64,000 nucleotides of DNA, from contig NZ_JASHIK010000004.1 in assembly GCF_030733745.1 (NCBI RefSeq), forward strand, positions 124,001 through 188,000, given 5' to 3'. This document shows positions 18,528-28,895 of this stretch, piece after piece (position 1 is the stretch's first letter; each line of letters opens with the position of its first letter). The stretch comes from Stappia sp. MMSF_3263 (lineage in GTDB: Bacteria > Pseudomonadota > Alphaproteobacteria > Rhizobiales > Stappiaceae). Below the pieces are notes generated by a model. That model was not told the origin of the DNA and did no database searches. It saw nothing but the letters and a program-made list of their open reading frames with translations. A program made the position numbers and the translations under genes.

Positions 18528-19634
18528 ATGGGCGCCTACATCCTGCGCCGGCTGTTGCTGATCGTGCCGACGCTGGTCGGCATCATGGCCATCAATTTCG
18601 TCATCATCCAGTTTGCGCCCGGCGGGCCTGTCGAGCGGGTGATCGCGCAGCTTCAGGGCACCGACGTTTCCGCGACCGCCCGGATTTCCGGCGGCGGAAG
18701 CGACTTCGCCGGCAGCGGCGCGGATACGAGTGGCGAGGCGGCGGGCGGTTCGAAATATCGCGGTGCGCAAGGCCTCGATCCGGAGTTCATCAAGGATCTC
18801 GAACGTCAGTTCGGCTTCGACAAGCCGCCCCTCGAGCGCTTCGCCGGCATGTTGTGGGACTATGCCCGCTTCGATTTCGGCGACAGCTATTTCCGCGATA
18901 TCGCGGTGCTCGACCTGATTCTCGAAAAAATGCCGGTGTCGATCTCGCTCGGCCTTTGGATGACCTTCATCTCCTACATGATCTCGATCCCGCTCGGCAT
19001 TCGCAAGGCGGTGAGAGATGGTTCGCGTTTCGATGTGTGGACGTCGGCGGTGATCGTCGTCGGCTACGCGATCCCCGGGTTTCTCTTCGCCGTCCTGCTG
19101 ATCGTGCTCTTTGCCGGCGGCTCCTTCCTCGACTGGTTCCCCTTGCGCGGTCTCACATCGGAAAACTGGGAGCAACTGTCCTGGCCGGCCCGCATCCTGG
19201 ACTATTTCTGGCATTTGGCGCTGCCGCTCACCGCAATGGTGTTATCGGCCTTCGCCACGGTGACGCTGCTGACCAAGAACTCGTTCCTCGACGAGATCCG
19301 CAAGCAATATGTCCAGACAGCAAGGGCCAAGGGGCTGAACGAGCGACAGGTGCTCTACGGTCACGTCTTTCGCAACGCCATGCTGATCGTGATTGCCGGG
19401 TTCCCCGGAGCGTTCATCTCATCCTTTTTCGCCGGATCGCTGCTGATCGAGACGATCTTCTCGCTCGACGGTCTCGGCCTGCTCGGCTTCGAGGCGGTGA
19501 TCAATCGGGACTATGCCGTGGTTTTCGCCACGCTCTATATCTTCTCGCTCATGGGCCTGCTGGTGAACCTGATTTCCGATCTCACCTATACCTGGATCGA
19601 TCCGCGCATCGACTTTGAAAGCCGGGAGGTCTGA
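18528..19634 (+). CDS. yejB: Microcin C/peptide ABC transporter permease YejB
   Basis: Inner-membrane permease (368 residues, about six TM segments). It begins [20 protein letters not shown] as in DppB/YejB proteins, has a Gly/Ser-rich periplasmic insertion near residues 50-80 typical of YejB, and carries the EAA-type coupling loop [17 protein letters not shown] that docks on the ATPase. It lies 81 bases after the second yejA and one base before yejE. Confidence 0.95.
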   Translation: MGAYILRRLLLIVPTLVGIMAINFVIIQFAPGGPVERVIAQLQGTDVSATARISGGGSDFAGSGADTSGEAAGGSKYRGAQGLDPEFIKDLERQFGFDKPPLERFAGMLWDYARFDFGDSYFRDIAVLDLILEKMPVSISLGLWMTFISYMISIPLGIRKAVRDGSRFDVWTSAVIVVGYAIPGFLFAVLLIVLFAGGSFLDWFPLRGLTSENWEQLSWPARILDYFWHLALPLTAMVLSAFATVTLLTKNSFLDEIRKQYVQTARAKGLNERQVLYGHVFRNAMLIVIAGFPGAFISSFFAGSLLIETIFSLDGLGLLGFEAVINRDYAVVFATLYIFSLMGLLVNLISDLTYTWIDPRIDFESREV

Positions 19635-19635
19635 G

Positions 19636-20808
19636 ATGGCGGATCACCCGATGAACGAGCCGGGCAGCGTTGCCGCAGGGACGGGCGTGAGCGCGCGGGT
19701 GGACCGGCCGACCGGTTTCCTGTCGCCGATCAATCGCCGCCGCCTGACCAATTTCAAGGCCAACCGCCGCGGCTACTGGTCCCTGTGGATCTTCATGGTG
19801 CTGTTCGTGCTGTCGCTGCTGGCCGAACTTCTCGTCAACGACAAGCCTATTGTCGTTGTCTACAAGGGAGAGGTGCTGGCGCCGATCCTGGTTGACTATC
19901 CCGAGGAGAAATTCGGCGGCTTCCTTGCCGTGACGGACTACCGCGACCCCTACATCCAGGAAGAGATCAACACCAATGGCTGGATGCTCTGGCCGCCGAT
20001 CCGCTATTCCTATCGCACCGTGAACAACGAGATCCCGGTGCCGGCGCCGGCTCCGCCCTCCTGGTTGCTCGAAAAGCAGGAGCGCTGCAGCCGCTATCCG
20101 CTCGGCATTGACGACCCGAACTGCACGCTTGGCAACTGGAACTGGCTGGGCACGGACGACCAGGGCCGCGACGTCGTCGCGCGCCTCGTCTACGGGTTCC
20201 GCATCTCGGTCCTGTTCGGCCTGGCGCTCACTGTCGCTTCCTCGGCGATCGGCATCGGCGCCGGCGCGGTGCAGGGGTATTACGGCGGCTGGACCGATCT
20301 TCTCTTCCAGCGGTTCATCGAGATCTGGACGGCGATCCCCACGCTCTATCTGATCCTGATCGTCTCCTCCGTGCTGATACCCGGCTTCTGGACCCTGTTC
20401 ACGATCCTGCTCGCCTTCTCCTGGGTGGCGCTGGTCGGAGTGGTGCGGGCGGAGTTCCTGCGCGCCCGCAACTTCGAATACGTGACGGCGGCGCGCGCGC
20501 TTGGCGTTGGCAATGCCACGATCATGTGGCGACACCTGCTGCCCAACGCGATGGTGGCGACGCTGACCTTCATGCCCTTCATCCTCAACGGCTCGATCTC
20601 GACACTGACGGCGCTCGACTTCCTCGGCTTCGGTCTGCCGCCGGGCTCCGCCTCGCTTGGCGAGCTTCTGGCCCAGGGCAAGAACAATCTCCAGGCCCCC
20701 TGGCTCGGGATCACCGGCTTCATCGTCATCTCGACCATGCTGAGCCTGCTGATCTTCATCGGCGAGGCCGTGCGCGACGCCTTCGATCCGCGCAAGAGCT
20801 TCGCGTGA
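19636..20808 (+). CDS. yejE: Microcin C/peptide ABC transporter permease YejE
   Basis: Second permease subunit (390 residues). A cytoplasmic N-terminal stretch with INRRRLTNFKANRRGYWSL precedes TM1 (about 52-72); a large periplasmic segment (about 75-175) and the transport domain with the AARALGVGNATIMWRHLLPN coupling loop follow. ATG 19636 is chosen because GGAGG lies six bases upstream; the track frame opens earlier at 19615 inside yejB. Stop and next start are seven bases apart. Confidence 0.95.
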   Translation: MADHPMNEPGSVAAGTGVSARVDRPTGFLSPINRRRLTNFKANRRGYWSLWIFMVLFVLSLLAELLVNDKPIVVVYKGEVLAPILVDYPEEKFGGFLAVTDYRDPYIQEEINTNGWMLWPPIRYSYRTVNNEIPVPAPAPPSWLLEKQERCSRYPLGIDDPNCTLGNWNWLGTDDQGRDVVARLVYGFRISVLFGLALTVASSAIGIGAGAVQGYYGGWTDLLFQRFIEIWTAIPTLYLILIVSSVLIPGFWTLFTILLAFSWVALVGVVRAEFLRARNFEYVTAARALGVGNATIMWRHLLPNAMVATLTFMPFILNGSISTLTALDFLGFGLPPGSASLGELLAQGKNNLQAPWLGITGFIVISTMLSLLIFIGEAVRDAFDPRKSFA

Positions 20809-20815
20809 GGACCCC

Positions 20816-22459
20816 ATGACCACCGACACGACATCCGCACCGCTTCTTTCCGTCCGCGACCTTTCCGTCGCCTTCACGCAGAACGGGGTCACCCAGACCG
20901 CCGTCGACCGCGTCTCCTTCGATATCGCGCCCGGCGAGACGGTCGCGCTGGTCGGCGAGAGCGGGTCGGGCAAATCGGTCTCGGCGCTGTCCGCCGTGCG
21001 GCTGCTGCCCTATCCGGCAGCCTCGCATCCGAGCGGCGAGATCCTGTTCAAGGGCGAGGACGTTCTGAAGGCCGGCGAACCGGCACTCCGGCGCATTCGC
21101 GGTAACGAGATCTCGATGATCTTCCAGGAGCCGATGACCTCGCTCAATCCGTTGCACTCGGTGGAAAAGCAGGTGGCCGAGGTGCTGAAGCTGCACCGGG
21201 GCATGGGCGAGACGACAGCGCGCAAACGCGTGGTGCAACTGCTCGACCAGGTCGGCATCCGCGACCCGGAAAGCCGCCTGCAGAGCTACCCGCATCAGCT
21301 CTCCGGCGGCCAGCGCCAGCGCGTCATGATCGCGATGGCGCTGGCCAACGAACCGGACCTGCTGATTGCCGACGAGCCGACCACGGCGCTCGACGTCACC
21401 GTTCAGGCACAGATCCTCAAGCTGCTAAAGGATCTGCAGCGCGACACCGGCATGGCGATGCTGTTCATCACCCATGACCTGGGTATCGTCCGCAAGGTCG
21501 CCGACCGCGTCTGCGTGATGACCAAGGGCAAGATCGTCGAGAGCGGGTCCGTCGCACAGGTCTTCAAGACCCCCCAACACGACTACACGCGCCACCTGAT
21601 CGAGGCCGAGCCGAAGGGCAAGCCGCCGGTGACCGACGACCGCCGCCCGATCGTTGTCGAGGCGAAGGACGTCAAGGTCTGGTTCCCGGTCAGGCGTGGC
21701 TTCCTGCGTCGCACCGTCGATCACATCAAGGCGGTCGACGGCATCGACGTCACCGTGCGCGAGGGCCAGACACTCGGCATTGTCGGCGAGAGCGGGTCGG
21801 GCAAGACGACGCTCGGCCTCGCGCTGCTCCGGATGATCTCATCCACCGGCAAGATCCGCTTCGGCAAGCGCGACATCGACACCCTGTCCTGGAAGGACAT
21901 GCGCCCGCTTCGCCGCGACATGCAGGTGGTGTTCCAGGATCCGTTTGGTTCGCTTTCCCCGCGCATGTCCGTCGCCGATATTGTCGGCGAGGGGCTGGCC
22001 GTCCATTTCCCGGGGATTTCGGCGGACGAGCGTGATGCCAAGGTGGCGGCCGCCCTTGTCGAGGTGGGCCTCGACGAGAACACCCGCTTCCGCTATCCGC
22101 ACGAGTTCTCCGGGGGGCAGCGGCAGCGCATCTCGATTGCCCGCGCCATGGTGCTGCAGCCGAAATTCGTCATGCTCGACGAGCCGACGTCGGCGCTCGA
22201 CATGAGCGTGCAGGCGCAGGTGGTCGATCTCCTGCGAGACTTGCAGAAGCGGCACGGCCTTGCCTATCTCTTCATCTCGCATGATCTGAAAGTGGTGCGC
22301 GCGCTTGCCAACGAAGTGGTCGTCATGCGCGCCGGCAAGGTGGTGGAGGCGGGATCGGCGGTCGATGTCTTCGACGCGCCGAGGACCGACTACACCAAGG
22401 CGCTGATGGCCGCCGCCTTCCATCTGGAGACGGCGGACACCGGTATCGTCAGCGAGTAG
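20816..22459 (+). CDS. yejF: Peptide ABC transporter, fused double ATPase YejF
   Basis: Cytoplasmic ATPase of 547 residues with two complete nucleotide-binding domains in one chain. Domain 1: Walker [12 protein letters not shown] (about 43-53), signature LSGGQRQRV, Walker B LLIADEP. Domain 2: Walker [12 protein letters not shown] (about 323-333), signature FSGGQRQRI, Walker B FVMLDEP. The pair powers YejBE. It is the last gene of the operon, and its stop is three bases from the stop of the convergent transglycosylase gene, leaving no room for an ordinary terminator hairpin. Confidence 0.96.
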   Translation: MTTDTTSAPLLSVRDLSVAFTQNGVTQTAVDRVSFDIAPGETVALVGESGSGKSVSALSAVRLLPYPAASHPSGEILFKGEDVLKAGEPALRRIRGNEISMIFQEPMTSLNPLHSVEKQVAEVLKLHRGMGETTARKRVVQLLDQVGIRDPESRLQSYPHQLSGGQRQRVMIAMALANEPDLLIADEPTTALDVTVQAQILKLLKDLQRDTGMAMLFITHDLGIVRKVADRVCVMTKGKIVESGSVAQVFKTPQHDYTRHLIEAEPKGKPPVTDDRRPIVVEAKDVKVWFPVRRGFLRRTVDHIKAVDGIDVTVREGQTLGIVGESGSGKTTLGLALLRMISSTGKIRFGKRDIDTLSWKDMRPLRRDMQVVFQDPFGSLSPRMSVADIVGEGLAVHFPGISADERDAKVAAALVEVGLDENTRFRYPHEFSGGQRQRISIARAMVLQPKFVMLDEPTSALDMSVQAQVVDLLRDLQKRHGLAYLFISHDLKVVRALANEVVVMRAGKVVEAGSAVDVFDAPRTDYTKALMAAAFHLETADTGIVSE

Positions 22460-22462
22460 GCT

Positions 22463-23686
22463 TCACTCCAGCCAGCAGGTGGCGCGCCGGCCCGTTTTTT
22501 CCTGTTCGAGCCCAAGGGTGCGCCGCGTCTTGAAGCCGATCAGTCCGTCGGCGCCGCCCACATCGTAGCCCTTTCCTTCAAGCGTCAGCTGCAACTCGCG
22601 GACCGCGCCGCGCGAGCGCGTCTTCACGTCCTTCCAACCCTGCACGAAGCCCGTATTGCTGCCGTAGCGGTCCGCCAGATGGCCAACGAAGAGCGCGTAG
22701 ACATCGGATTCGTTGTAGGCCTTGAGCACGTAGAAATTGTCGGTGGCGATGAAGGCCGGCCCGTTGCGTCCTGCCGGCATGAGAAGAAAGCCCGGTTGCG
22801 GCAGCTCATGCGCGGGGAAGGGACGATCCTTGACGCGCGTAACGCCTTCCGCCACCCAGGCCGAGATCGGCTGCCCCCGATCCGGCCCCTCGCGCGAACA
22901 GGAGATGGAGGCGGGTATCACCGCCTCATAGCCCCAGTCGCGCCCCTTCACCCAGCCGTACCAGGCAAGGTAATTGGCGATGGAGGCGAGCGTGTCGGGC
23001 ACCGAGCGCCAGATGTCGCGCTTGCCGTCGCCGTCGAAATCGACGGCGAGCCGAAGGAAGCTGGAGGGCAGGAATTGCGGTTGCCCGAGCGCGCCGCCCC
23101 AGGAGCTTTTCATCTCGGCCCGGGAAATGTGGCCGTCGGCAAGGATCTGCAGCGCCGCGACGGTTTCGCTGGCGAAGAAGTCGCGCCGGTCGCCCATGAA
23201 GGCGCGGGTCGCAAGTGTTCGCAGGGCGTCATGGGGAATGCGGGCGCCGCCATAGCCGGATTCCCTTGCCCAGATGGCAAGCAGGATGCGCGAGGGTACG
23301 CCGTATTTTCGTTCGATCCGGGCCAGTGTGTCCTGGTGGGTGCGGGCAAGCGCCCGGCCGCGATTGACCAGCGCGTTGAACTGGTTGTCGCGGAAATAGC
23401 CGCCCGGTGCCCGGAACTCCGACTGGTAGTTGACGGAAGGCGGGCGCTCCGGCCCGTCCGGGTCGCCGAGGCCGGGAAGCGATGTGTCCGGCGATAGGCC
23501 CTTGAGTTCGCGCGCGATCACGGAAGCGGGAATACCGGCCTCCCGCGCGGCCGGCACAATGCGGGTCTCCAGGAAGCTTGTGAACTTCGCCTGCAATCCC
23601 TGTTGCGCGGACGCGGGCAGAGTGAAGAGCGCAAGCAAGGCCGGGATGATGGCAAGGCGTAAAAGGGGAAGCGGGGCGCGTTGCAT
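22463..23686 (-). CDS. Lytic murein transglycosylase (MltB type) with peptidoglycan-binding domain
   Basis: Exported enzyme (407 residues) that cleaves the MurNAc-GlcNAc bond to anhydro-muropeptides. The signal peptide ends near PASA (residue 27) with no lipobox, so it is probably soluble periplasmic. The SLT_2 domain (about 30-330) contains the catalytic Glu142 in IWARESGYGG and the SSWGGALGQPQFLPSSF motif. A PG_binding_1 domain (about 345-400) follows. ATG 23686 is chosen for the signal peptide; the longer frame adds 25 polar residues. It converges with yejF. Confidence 0.92.
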   Translation of the reverse strand: MQRAPLPLLRLAIIPALLALFTLPASAQQGLQAKFTSFLETRIVPAAREAGIPASVIARELKGLSPDTSLPGLGDPDGPERPPSVNYQSEFRAPGGYFRDNQFNALVNRGRALARTHQDTLARIERKYGVPSRILLAIWARESGYGGARIPHDALRTLATRAFMGDRRDFFASETVAALQILADGHISRAEMKSSWGGALGQPQFLPSSFLRLAVDFDGDGKRDIWRSVPDTLASIANYLAWYGWVKGRDWGYEAVIPASISCSREGPDRGQPISAWVAEGVTRVKDRPFPAHELPQPGFLLMPAGRNGPAFIATDNFYVLKAYNESDVYALFVGHLADRYGSNTGFVQGWKDVKTRSRGAVRELQLTLEGKGYDVGGADGLIGFKTRRTLGLEQEKTGRRATCWLE

Positions 23687-23788
23687 GTCGGTCCGGTGCT
23701 GTTGGTCTTGCAGTGTCAACCTAGCATGCCCGGTTCCGCTTTTCATTTGTCCCCGGTTCAACCTGCCCCCGGACTTGTCTGCAAGGGC

Positions 23789-24397
23789 TCAGAACGCGGT
23801 GCGGGCCTTCAGCGCCTGGGCAAGGGTTCCTTCGTCGAGATAGTCGAGTTCGCCGCCGACCGGCACGCCATGGGCGAGGCGCGTCACCTTGACGTCGAAC
23901 CCGCGCAAGCGGTCGGTGATGTAATGGGCCGTGGTCTGCCCCTCGACCGTTGCGTTGACGGCAAGCACGATCTCTGTGACCTCGCCCTCGGCCACCCGCG
24001 CGACCAGCTTGTCGATGGTCAGGTCGTCCGGCCCGATGCCGTCAAGCGGGGACAGCGTGCCGCCAAGCACATGGTAGCGGCAGTTGAGCGCTCCGGCGCG
24101 CTCCAGTGCCCACAGGTCGGCGACATCCTCGACGACCACCACCGTGGAGCCGTCGCGGCGCGTGTCGGCGCAGATCGTGCAAGGGTCGCTGGTGTCGACC
24201 GTGCCGCAGGTGGAGCATACGGTGACGTGCTCCACCGCCACGCCCATGGCCTGGGCGAGCGGGATCAGCAACTGATCCTTCTTCTTGATCAGGTGGAGCG
24301 CCGCGCGCCGGGCCGAACGCGGACCCAGCCCGGGCAGCTTGGCGAGCAGCTGGATCAGCCGTTCGACCTCGGGTCCGGCCACTGCGCGATTGTTCAT
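23789..24397 (-). CDS. recR: Recombination mediator RecR
   Basis: Part of the RecFOR pathway that loads RecA on gapped DNA (202 residues, usual length). N-terminal helix-hairpin-helix [14 protein letters not shown] (about 18-31), a four-Cys zinc site at C61, C64, C73 and C76, and a Toprim domain from about residue 84 ([14 protein letters not shown]). The C terminus has the Walker-B-like ITDRLRG stretch. It follows ybaB by four bases in the dnaX-ybaB-recR operon, a gene order shared by many bacteria including Bacillus. Confidence 0.97.
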   Translation of the reverse strand: MNNRAVAGPEVERLIQLLAKLPGLGPRSARRAALHLIKKKDQLLIPLAQAMGVAVEHVTVCSTCGTVDTSDPCTICADTRRDGSTVVVVEDVADLWALERAGALNCRYHVLGGTLSPLDGIGPDDLTIDKLVARVAEGEVTEIVLAVNATVEGQTTAHYITDRLRGFDVKVTRLAHGVPVGGELDYLDEGTLAQALKARTAF

Positions 24398-24401
24398 CGG
24401 A

Positions 24402-24722
24402 TCAGAACGGCAGCTTGAAACCGGCGGGGAGGCCGAGGCCGCCCATCATTTCCTGGGTCTTTTCCTGCAGCATCGCCTCGGCCTTCGCCTTGGCGTCCTG
24501 ATGGGCCGCAAGGATGAGGTCTTCCAGGATGTCGACCTCGTCGGCCTTGGCGAGTGAGGGGTCGATGCGGATCCCCTTGAGCTCTCCCTTGCCGGACAAG
24601 GTGACGGTGACCATGCCGCCGGCCGCCGCGCCGTCGACGGTGAGGGAGGCGATCTCCTCCTGCAGGGAGCCCATCTGCTCCTGCATCTGTTTCGCCTGTT
24701 TCATCATCTTCATAATGTCCAT
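24402..24722 (-). CDS. YbaB/EbfC nucleoid-associated protein
   Basis: Small DNA-binding protein (106 residues) forming a dimer shaped like tweezers. The N-terminal helix is rich in Met, Gln and Lys ([20 protein letters not shown]), followed by the strands with the GGMVTV(T)[10 protein letters not shown] signature and the [14 protein letters not shown] helix. It sits between dnaX and recR as in most bacteria. Its exact job, whether nucleoid structure or recombination-linked, is not settled for the family. Confidence 0.95.
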   Translation of the reverse strand: MDIMKMMKQAKQMQEQMGSLQEEIASLTVDGAAAGGMVTVTLSGKGELKGIRIDPSLAKADEVDILEDLILAAHQDAKAKAEAMLQEKTQEMMGGLGLPAGFKLPF

Positions 24723-24811
24723 CGTGGTCTCCTTGGCGCGCCCGACCCTAAACGGCCCGGGCGGTCGGAAAATGGGAGCTGCCGGCGGTGTTTTCCAATC
24801 CGGCGCCCGCT

Positions 24812-26725
24812 TCAGATATCGGGATCGGTGTCGTCTTCGACCGGAGCCATGTCAAGGGGCGAGTCTTCGGCCGTGCTGACGCGCACGTCGACAACCTTGG
24901 CCCCCGGGAAGGTGGCGAGAAGGGCGGCGACCGCTGGCTCCGCCTTGGCATCGGAGATGAGCTGGCGCTGCGTCTCCTCGCGCTCCTCGTGAAGCGTCGG
25001 GCGGCCTTCCGTCCTCGACACGGTGACGATCCATCGCCGGCCGGTCCATTCGCTCAGCTTGCGCCCAAGACGTCCGGCCAGGTCCGGATCGGCATCCTTC
25101 ACCGGCTGGATCTCGATCCGGCCCGGCTCGAACCGCACCAGCCGCATCTGCCGCTCGATCTCGACCTTCAGGCGAATGTCGCGCTTTTCGGCGGCCAGGG
25201 CGGCGCAGTCGGCAAGCGACATCGGGCCGTCATAAGCCGGTTCCTCGGGTTGCGGCCGGGAGACGGTCTGTACCTGATGGCGAGGCTCGGCCTCGGAGCG
25301 GCGTGCGGCAAGGGCAGCGCCTCCCGGCAGAGCCTGCAGGCGTGGCGGCGTGTTGCCGGACGATACGGATGGCGAGACCGTCGGCTGCGAGACGGTGGAC
25401 GGCTCGAAGTTGACATGTTGCGCAGGCGTGACCGGCGCGCTGGCCGTTGCCCCGCCGGCCGGCGGGGTCGGCGCCGGCAAGGTCGAGGCAAGCGCTTCGC
25501 CCTGGCCGGCGCGCAGCAGCTTCAGCGCTTCCTCCGGATCGGGCAGGTCGGCGGCATAGGCAAGGCGCACCAGAACCATGTCGGCGGCCAAGTGCGGCTT
25601 GGGGGCGGCCTGGACCTCCTCGATGCCCTTCAGCAGGATCTGCCAGGTTCGCGACAGCAGTCGCAGCGACAGGCGGGCGGCCAGATCGCGCCCGCGCAGC
25701 CTTTCGGTTTCGGTCACGGAGGCGTCGTTGCCGGCATCGGGCACGATCTTCAACCGGGTCACCAGATGGGTGAACTCCGCGAGGTCCGAAAGCACGACGA
25801 CAGGATCCGCGCCGACATCGTATTGCACCCGGAACTCCGCCATCGCCGCGCCGGCATCGCCCCGCATGAGCTGTTCGAACAGGTCGATGACACGCGCCCT
25901 GTCGGCAAGGCCGAGCATGCCGCGCACGGTATCCGCGGTGATCCCTTCGGCCGCGCCGGGCGCGGCGACGCTGCCATGGGCAATGGCCTGGTCCAGCAGG
26001 GAGAGCGAATCGCGTGCCGAGCCTTCGCCGGCCCGGGCGACGAGCGCCAGCGCTTCGTCCTCGATCGGGATGCCTTCGGCCGCGGAGATCCGGCGCAGCA
26101 GGCCGACCAGCTTGTCGGCGTCGATCCGGCGCAGGTCGAAGCGCTGGCAGCGCGACAGCACGGTGACCGGAACCTTGCGGATTTCGGTCGTCGCAAAGAT
26201 GAATTTCACATGCTCGGGCGGTTCCTCGAGTGTCTTCAGAAGGCCGTTGAAGGCCGACTTGGACAGCATGTGCACTTCGTCGATGATATAGACCTTGAAG
26301 CGGGCGGAGGCGGGGCGATAGCGCGCCGCCTCGGTGATCTCGCGAATGTCGTCGATACCGGTATGCGAGGCAGCGTCCATCTCGATGACGTCGACATGGC
26401 GCCCGTCCATGATCGCTTCGCAGTGAACGCCGGGGCGGTCGAGATTGACGGTCGGTCGGTCGACCTCGCCGGGGATCTCGTAGTTCAGCCCGCGGGCGAG
26501 GATGCGTGCCGTCGTCGTCTTGCCGACGCCGCGAACGCCCGTCAGCATCCAGGCTTGGGCGATCCTGCCTGTCTCGAACGCGTTGCGCAGGGTCTGGACC
26601 ATCGGCTCCTGGCCGACGAGGTCCTCGAAACTTCTCGGTCGGTACTTGCGCGCAAGAACCCGATAGCCGGGATCGCGCGTGCCGCCGCCGGTGCCGTCCG
26701 GTGAATTGGGTGTGGAGCCATCCAT
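24812..26725 (-). CDS. dnaX: DNA polymerase III subunit gamma/tau
   Basis: Clamp-loader ATPase and polymerase-dimerising subunit (637 residues). AAA+ domain: Walker [10 protein letters not shown] (63-71), Walker [10 protein letters not shown] (about 144-152), sensor ATTEIRKVP. The usual Cys-rich zinc module after Walker A is altered: between residues 80 and 112 only one Cys (C102) remains, a variant I recall from other alphaproteobacteria. Domain III is followed by a Pro/Ala-rich linker (about 395-470) and a C-terminal tau-like domain. I find no A-rich slippery heptamer that would make a gamma form. The SRP RNA gene lies just upstream on the same strand. Confidence 0.96.
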   Translation of the reverse strand: MDGSTPNSPDGTGGGTRDPGYRVLARKYRPRSFEDLVGQEPMVQTLRNAFETGRIAQAWMLTGVRGVGKTTTARILARGLNYEIPGEVDRPTVNLDRPGVHCEAIMDGRHVDVIEMDAASHTGIDDIREITEAARYRPASARFKVYIIDEVHMLSKSAFNGLLKTLEEPPEHVKFIFATTEIRKVPVTVLSRCQRFDLRRIDADKLVGLLRRISAAEGIPIEDEALALVARAGEGSARDSLSLLDQAIAHGSVAAPGAAEGITADTVRGMLGLADRARVIDLFEQLMRGDAGAAMAEFRVQYDVGADPVVVLSDLAEFTHLVTRLKIVPDAGNDASVTETERLRGRDLAARLSLRLLSRTWQILLKGIEEVQAAPKPHLAADMVLVRLAYAADLPDPEEALKLLRAGQGEALASTLPAPTPPAGGATASAPVTPAQHVNFEPSTVSQPTVSPSVSSGNTPPRLQALPGGAALAARRSEAEPRHQVQTVSRPQPEEPAYDGPMSLADCAALAAEKRDIRLKVEIERQMRLVRFEPGRIEIQPVKDADPDLAGRLGRKLSEWTGRRWIVTVSRTEGRPTLHEEREETQRQLISDAKAEPAVAALLATFPGAKVVDVRVSTAEDSPLDMAPVEDDTDPDI

Positions 26726-26876
26726 GGCGTCAAGCTTAGCGGTGCGGGCCGGTATTGTTGAGGCCTATTCCGCATGGCGGCGACGATTTCCCCGCCTGCG
26801 GTCCCGGCCGGCTGACAGCTTCGGCCGACGCCGCCGGTATCGGCGCGCCGGGGTCAAACAGATGTTCCAAGGGAAA

Positions 26877-26977
26877 GGGTGGGAGGCTGGCACGGTGACC
26901 CGTGCCGCGACTCGTTGGGGCTGCTTCCTTCCGGACCTGACCCGGTTGGCGAGTGGCTCGTCCACCACCAACCTCCC
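26877..26977 (-). ncRNA. ffs: 4.5S signal recognition particle RNA (small bacterial SRP RNA)
   Basis: RNA partner of Ffh in cotranslational targeting. Read on the minus strand it contains the universal domain IV core GGTCAGGTCCGGAAGGAAGC, with the matching side of the hairpin, and its ends pair: GGGAGG at the 5' end (complement of 26972-26977) with CCTCCC near the 3' end (complement of 26881-26886). The roughly 101-base length fits the short SRP RNA type. The exact ends are inferred from the pairing and the promoter. It sits upstream of dnaX, an order also known in Bacillus (scr-dnaX). Confidence 0.95.
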
Positions 26978-26983
26978 GCGCCC

Positions 26984-27012
26984 TATATCGTGATTTTCAT
27001 GGCCGGATGCAA
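26984..27012 (-). promoter_or_regulatory. Promoter of the SRP RNA gene
   Basis: On the minus strand TTGCAT (27007-27012) and GATATA (26984-26989) are exactly 17 bases apart, and seven bases after the -10 the transcript would begin with GGGAGG, the 5' arm of the SRP RNA terminal stem. Spacing and start agree well. Confidence 0.65.
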
Positions 27013-27034
27013 GGAAAAATCCTGAAAATCCGGC

Positions 27035-28681
27035 TCAGGCACCTGCCGCCTGTCCGGGCTCCGCGGCGGCGCGGGCCCGCAACTCCCTGCGGATGATCTT
27101 GCCGGTCGTCGTCATCGGCAGGCTGTCGACAAAGGCGATTTCGCGCGGATACTCGTGCGCGGCAAGTCGCGACTTGACGAATTCCTGCAGTTCCCTCGCC
27201 AATGGCTCCGAGGCGGCGTGTCCTTCCGCCAGGACCACATAGGCCTTGACGATCTCGGTGCGGGTCGCATCCGGCTTGCCGATCACGCCGGCCATGGCGA
27301 CGGCCTCGTGAGCGATCAGGCAGTCCTCGATCTCGCCAGGCCCGATGCGGTATCCCGACGAAGTGATGACATCGTCGTCACGGCCCACGAAGCGCAGCCA
27401 GCCGTCTTCGTCTCTCACACCCATGTCGCCGGTCAGAAGGTAGTCGCCGGCGAATTTCGCATCGGTCGCTTCGCGGTTGTTCCAGTAGCCCAGGAACATG
27501 ACCGGGTCGCCGCGCCGCACGCCGATATTGCCCTGGGTCCCGTCGGGCACCGGATGGCCGAGCGCGTTGACGATGGCGACCGCGTGCCCGGGCACCGCGC
27601 GTCCCATGATGCCCGGCCGCGCCGGCATCAGTGCGGCGCAGGAGGAGACGATCATGTTGCATTCCGTCTGGCCGTAAAACTCGTTGATGGTGACGCCGAA
27701 CACCTTGCGTCCCCATTCGACGAGTTCGCTGCCCAGCGTTTCGCCGCCGCTGGCAATGGTACGCATGCGCAGGTTGAGTCCGGCCGGCGGATCGCCGGCA
27801 GCGCGCATCATCTTCAAGGCGGTCGGTGGAAGAAAGGCATTGCGCACGCCCTCTTGCGAGATCAGTCGGAATGCGGCCTCCGCCGTGAACTTGGCAAAGC
27901 GGCAGGCGACGACGGTGATGCCGTGATGGAGCGCCGGCATCAGCACGTCGAGCAGCCCGCCGATCCAGGCCCAGTCGGCCGGTGTCCAGATCCGGTCGCC
28001 AGGCTGCGGAAAGAGGTCGTGGCTCATTTCGACGCCGGGAAGGTGGCCAAGCAGCACCCGATGGGCGTGCAGCGCGCCTTTCGGCTGGCCCGTGGTCCCC
28101 GACGTGTAGATGATGATCGCCGGATCGTCGGCGCTGGTCGCTGCCGGCGTGAACTCCGCCGGCAGTGCGGCTGCCCCTGCGTGCAGGTCGACGGTCGAGG
28201 CGTCGCTGCCGTCGATCCGGTAGACCACCGAGAGCCCGGGCAGATCGTCCCGGATTCCTGCAAGCTTGGCTGCTCCGGTCCGGTTGGTGACCACTGCCTT
28301 CGCGCCGGAATTGCCAAGCCGGTAGGCGAGGGCTTCCTCGCCGAACAGCATGAAAAGGGGAATGGTGATGGCGCCGAGCTTCAGCGCCGCGATATGCGCT
28401 GCCGCTGTCTCCTTCGCCTGCGGAAGCAGTACTGCCACGCGGTCGCCGCGCCTGACGCCGTCGCGTTGGAAAAGGTTGGCGATCCGGTTCGACAGCGCCT
28501 TGAGTTCGGCGAAGCTGACGGTCTCGCGGGTGCCGTCCTCTCCGATGCACACGAGGGCGATCCGGTCCGGGTCGGCGTCCGCCCACTTGTCGCAGATGTC
28601 GACGCCGATATTGTAGCGCTCCGGCACGTTCCATTCGAAACGGGCGACAAGCTCCTCGTAGTTTTTCGCGTCGGCCAGCAT
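27035..28681 (-). CDS. AMP-forming acyl-CoA synthetase (acetate/medium-chain type)
   Basis: Adenylate-forming enzyme (548 residues) that activates a carboxylic acid to acyl-CoA. Phosphate-binding motif IIYTSGTTGQPKGALH (about 190-205), adenine-contact stretch NEFYGQTECN (about 333-342), hinge GRDDDVITSSGYRIGPGEIE (about 435-455) and the catalytic Lys in TTTGKIIRREL near the C terminus. The QTECN motif resembles medium-chain and AcsA-like synthetases rather than strict acetyl-CoA synthetase (no long Acs N-terminal). The substrate cannot be fixed from sequence. The gene stands alone, divergent from the HIT gene. Confidence 0.88.
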   Translation of the reverse strand: MLADAKNYEELVARFEWNVPERYNIGVDICDKWADADPDRIALVCIGEDGTRETVSFAELKALSNRIANLFQRDGVRRGDRVAVLLPQAKETAAAHIAALKLGAITIPLFMLFGEEALAYRLGNSGAKAVVTNRTGAAKLAGIRDDLPGLSVVYRIDGSDASTVDLHAGAAALPAEFTPAATSADDPAIIIYTSGTTGQPKGALHAHRVLLGHLPGVEMSHDLFPQPGDRIWTPADWAWIGGLLDVLMPALHHGITVVACRFAKFTAEAAFRLISQEGVRNAFLPPTALKMMRAAGDPPAGLNLRMRTIASGGETLGSELVEWGRKVFGVTINEFYGQTECNMIVSSCAALMPARPGIMGRAVPGHAVAIVNALGHPVPDGTQGNIGVRRGDPVMFLGYWNNREATDAKFAGDYLLTGDMGVRDEDGWLRFVGRDDDVITSSGYRIGPGEIEDCLIAHEAVAMAGVIGKPDATRTEIVKAYVVLAEGHAASEPLARELQEFVKSRLAAHEYPREIAFVDSLPMTTTGKIIRRELRARAAAEPGQAAGA

Positions 28682-28895
28682 GCCTTACCTCTCCCCAAGA
28701 CCCGGATCATTGGCTGATCGGCGACCCGGTGCCGTCTTTCGCATGCAATGGGCTGCCGGCGTCGTCAACGGGAAAAGCGCTGCCAGCCCGGGGCTGGCGC
28801 CGCCGTTTCCCGCAGCTATAGTGCGCAAGACCGGGGCCAATGTTCCAGGTTCTGCCGCATGGTCCGTCCGGGCCGATCGACCTTCAGGGGTAGCC

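Noticed and set aside
16758-19214. 818-residue minus-strand open frame across yejA2 and yejB.
   Set aside because: Shadow of strong plus-strand transporter genes; no family features.
24788-26704. 638-residue plus-strand open frame opposite dnaX.
   Set aside because: Shadow; dnaX is clear on the minus strand.
24812-26725. Programmed frameshift in dnaX giving a gamma form.
   Set aside because: No A-rich slippery heptamer found on the coding strand.
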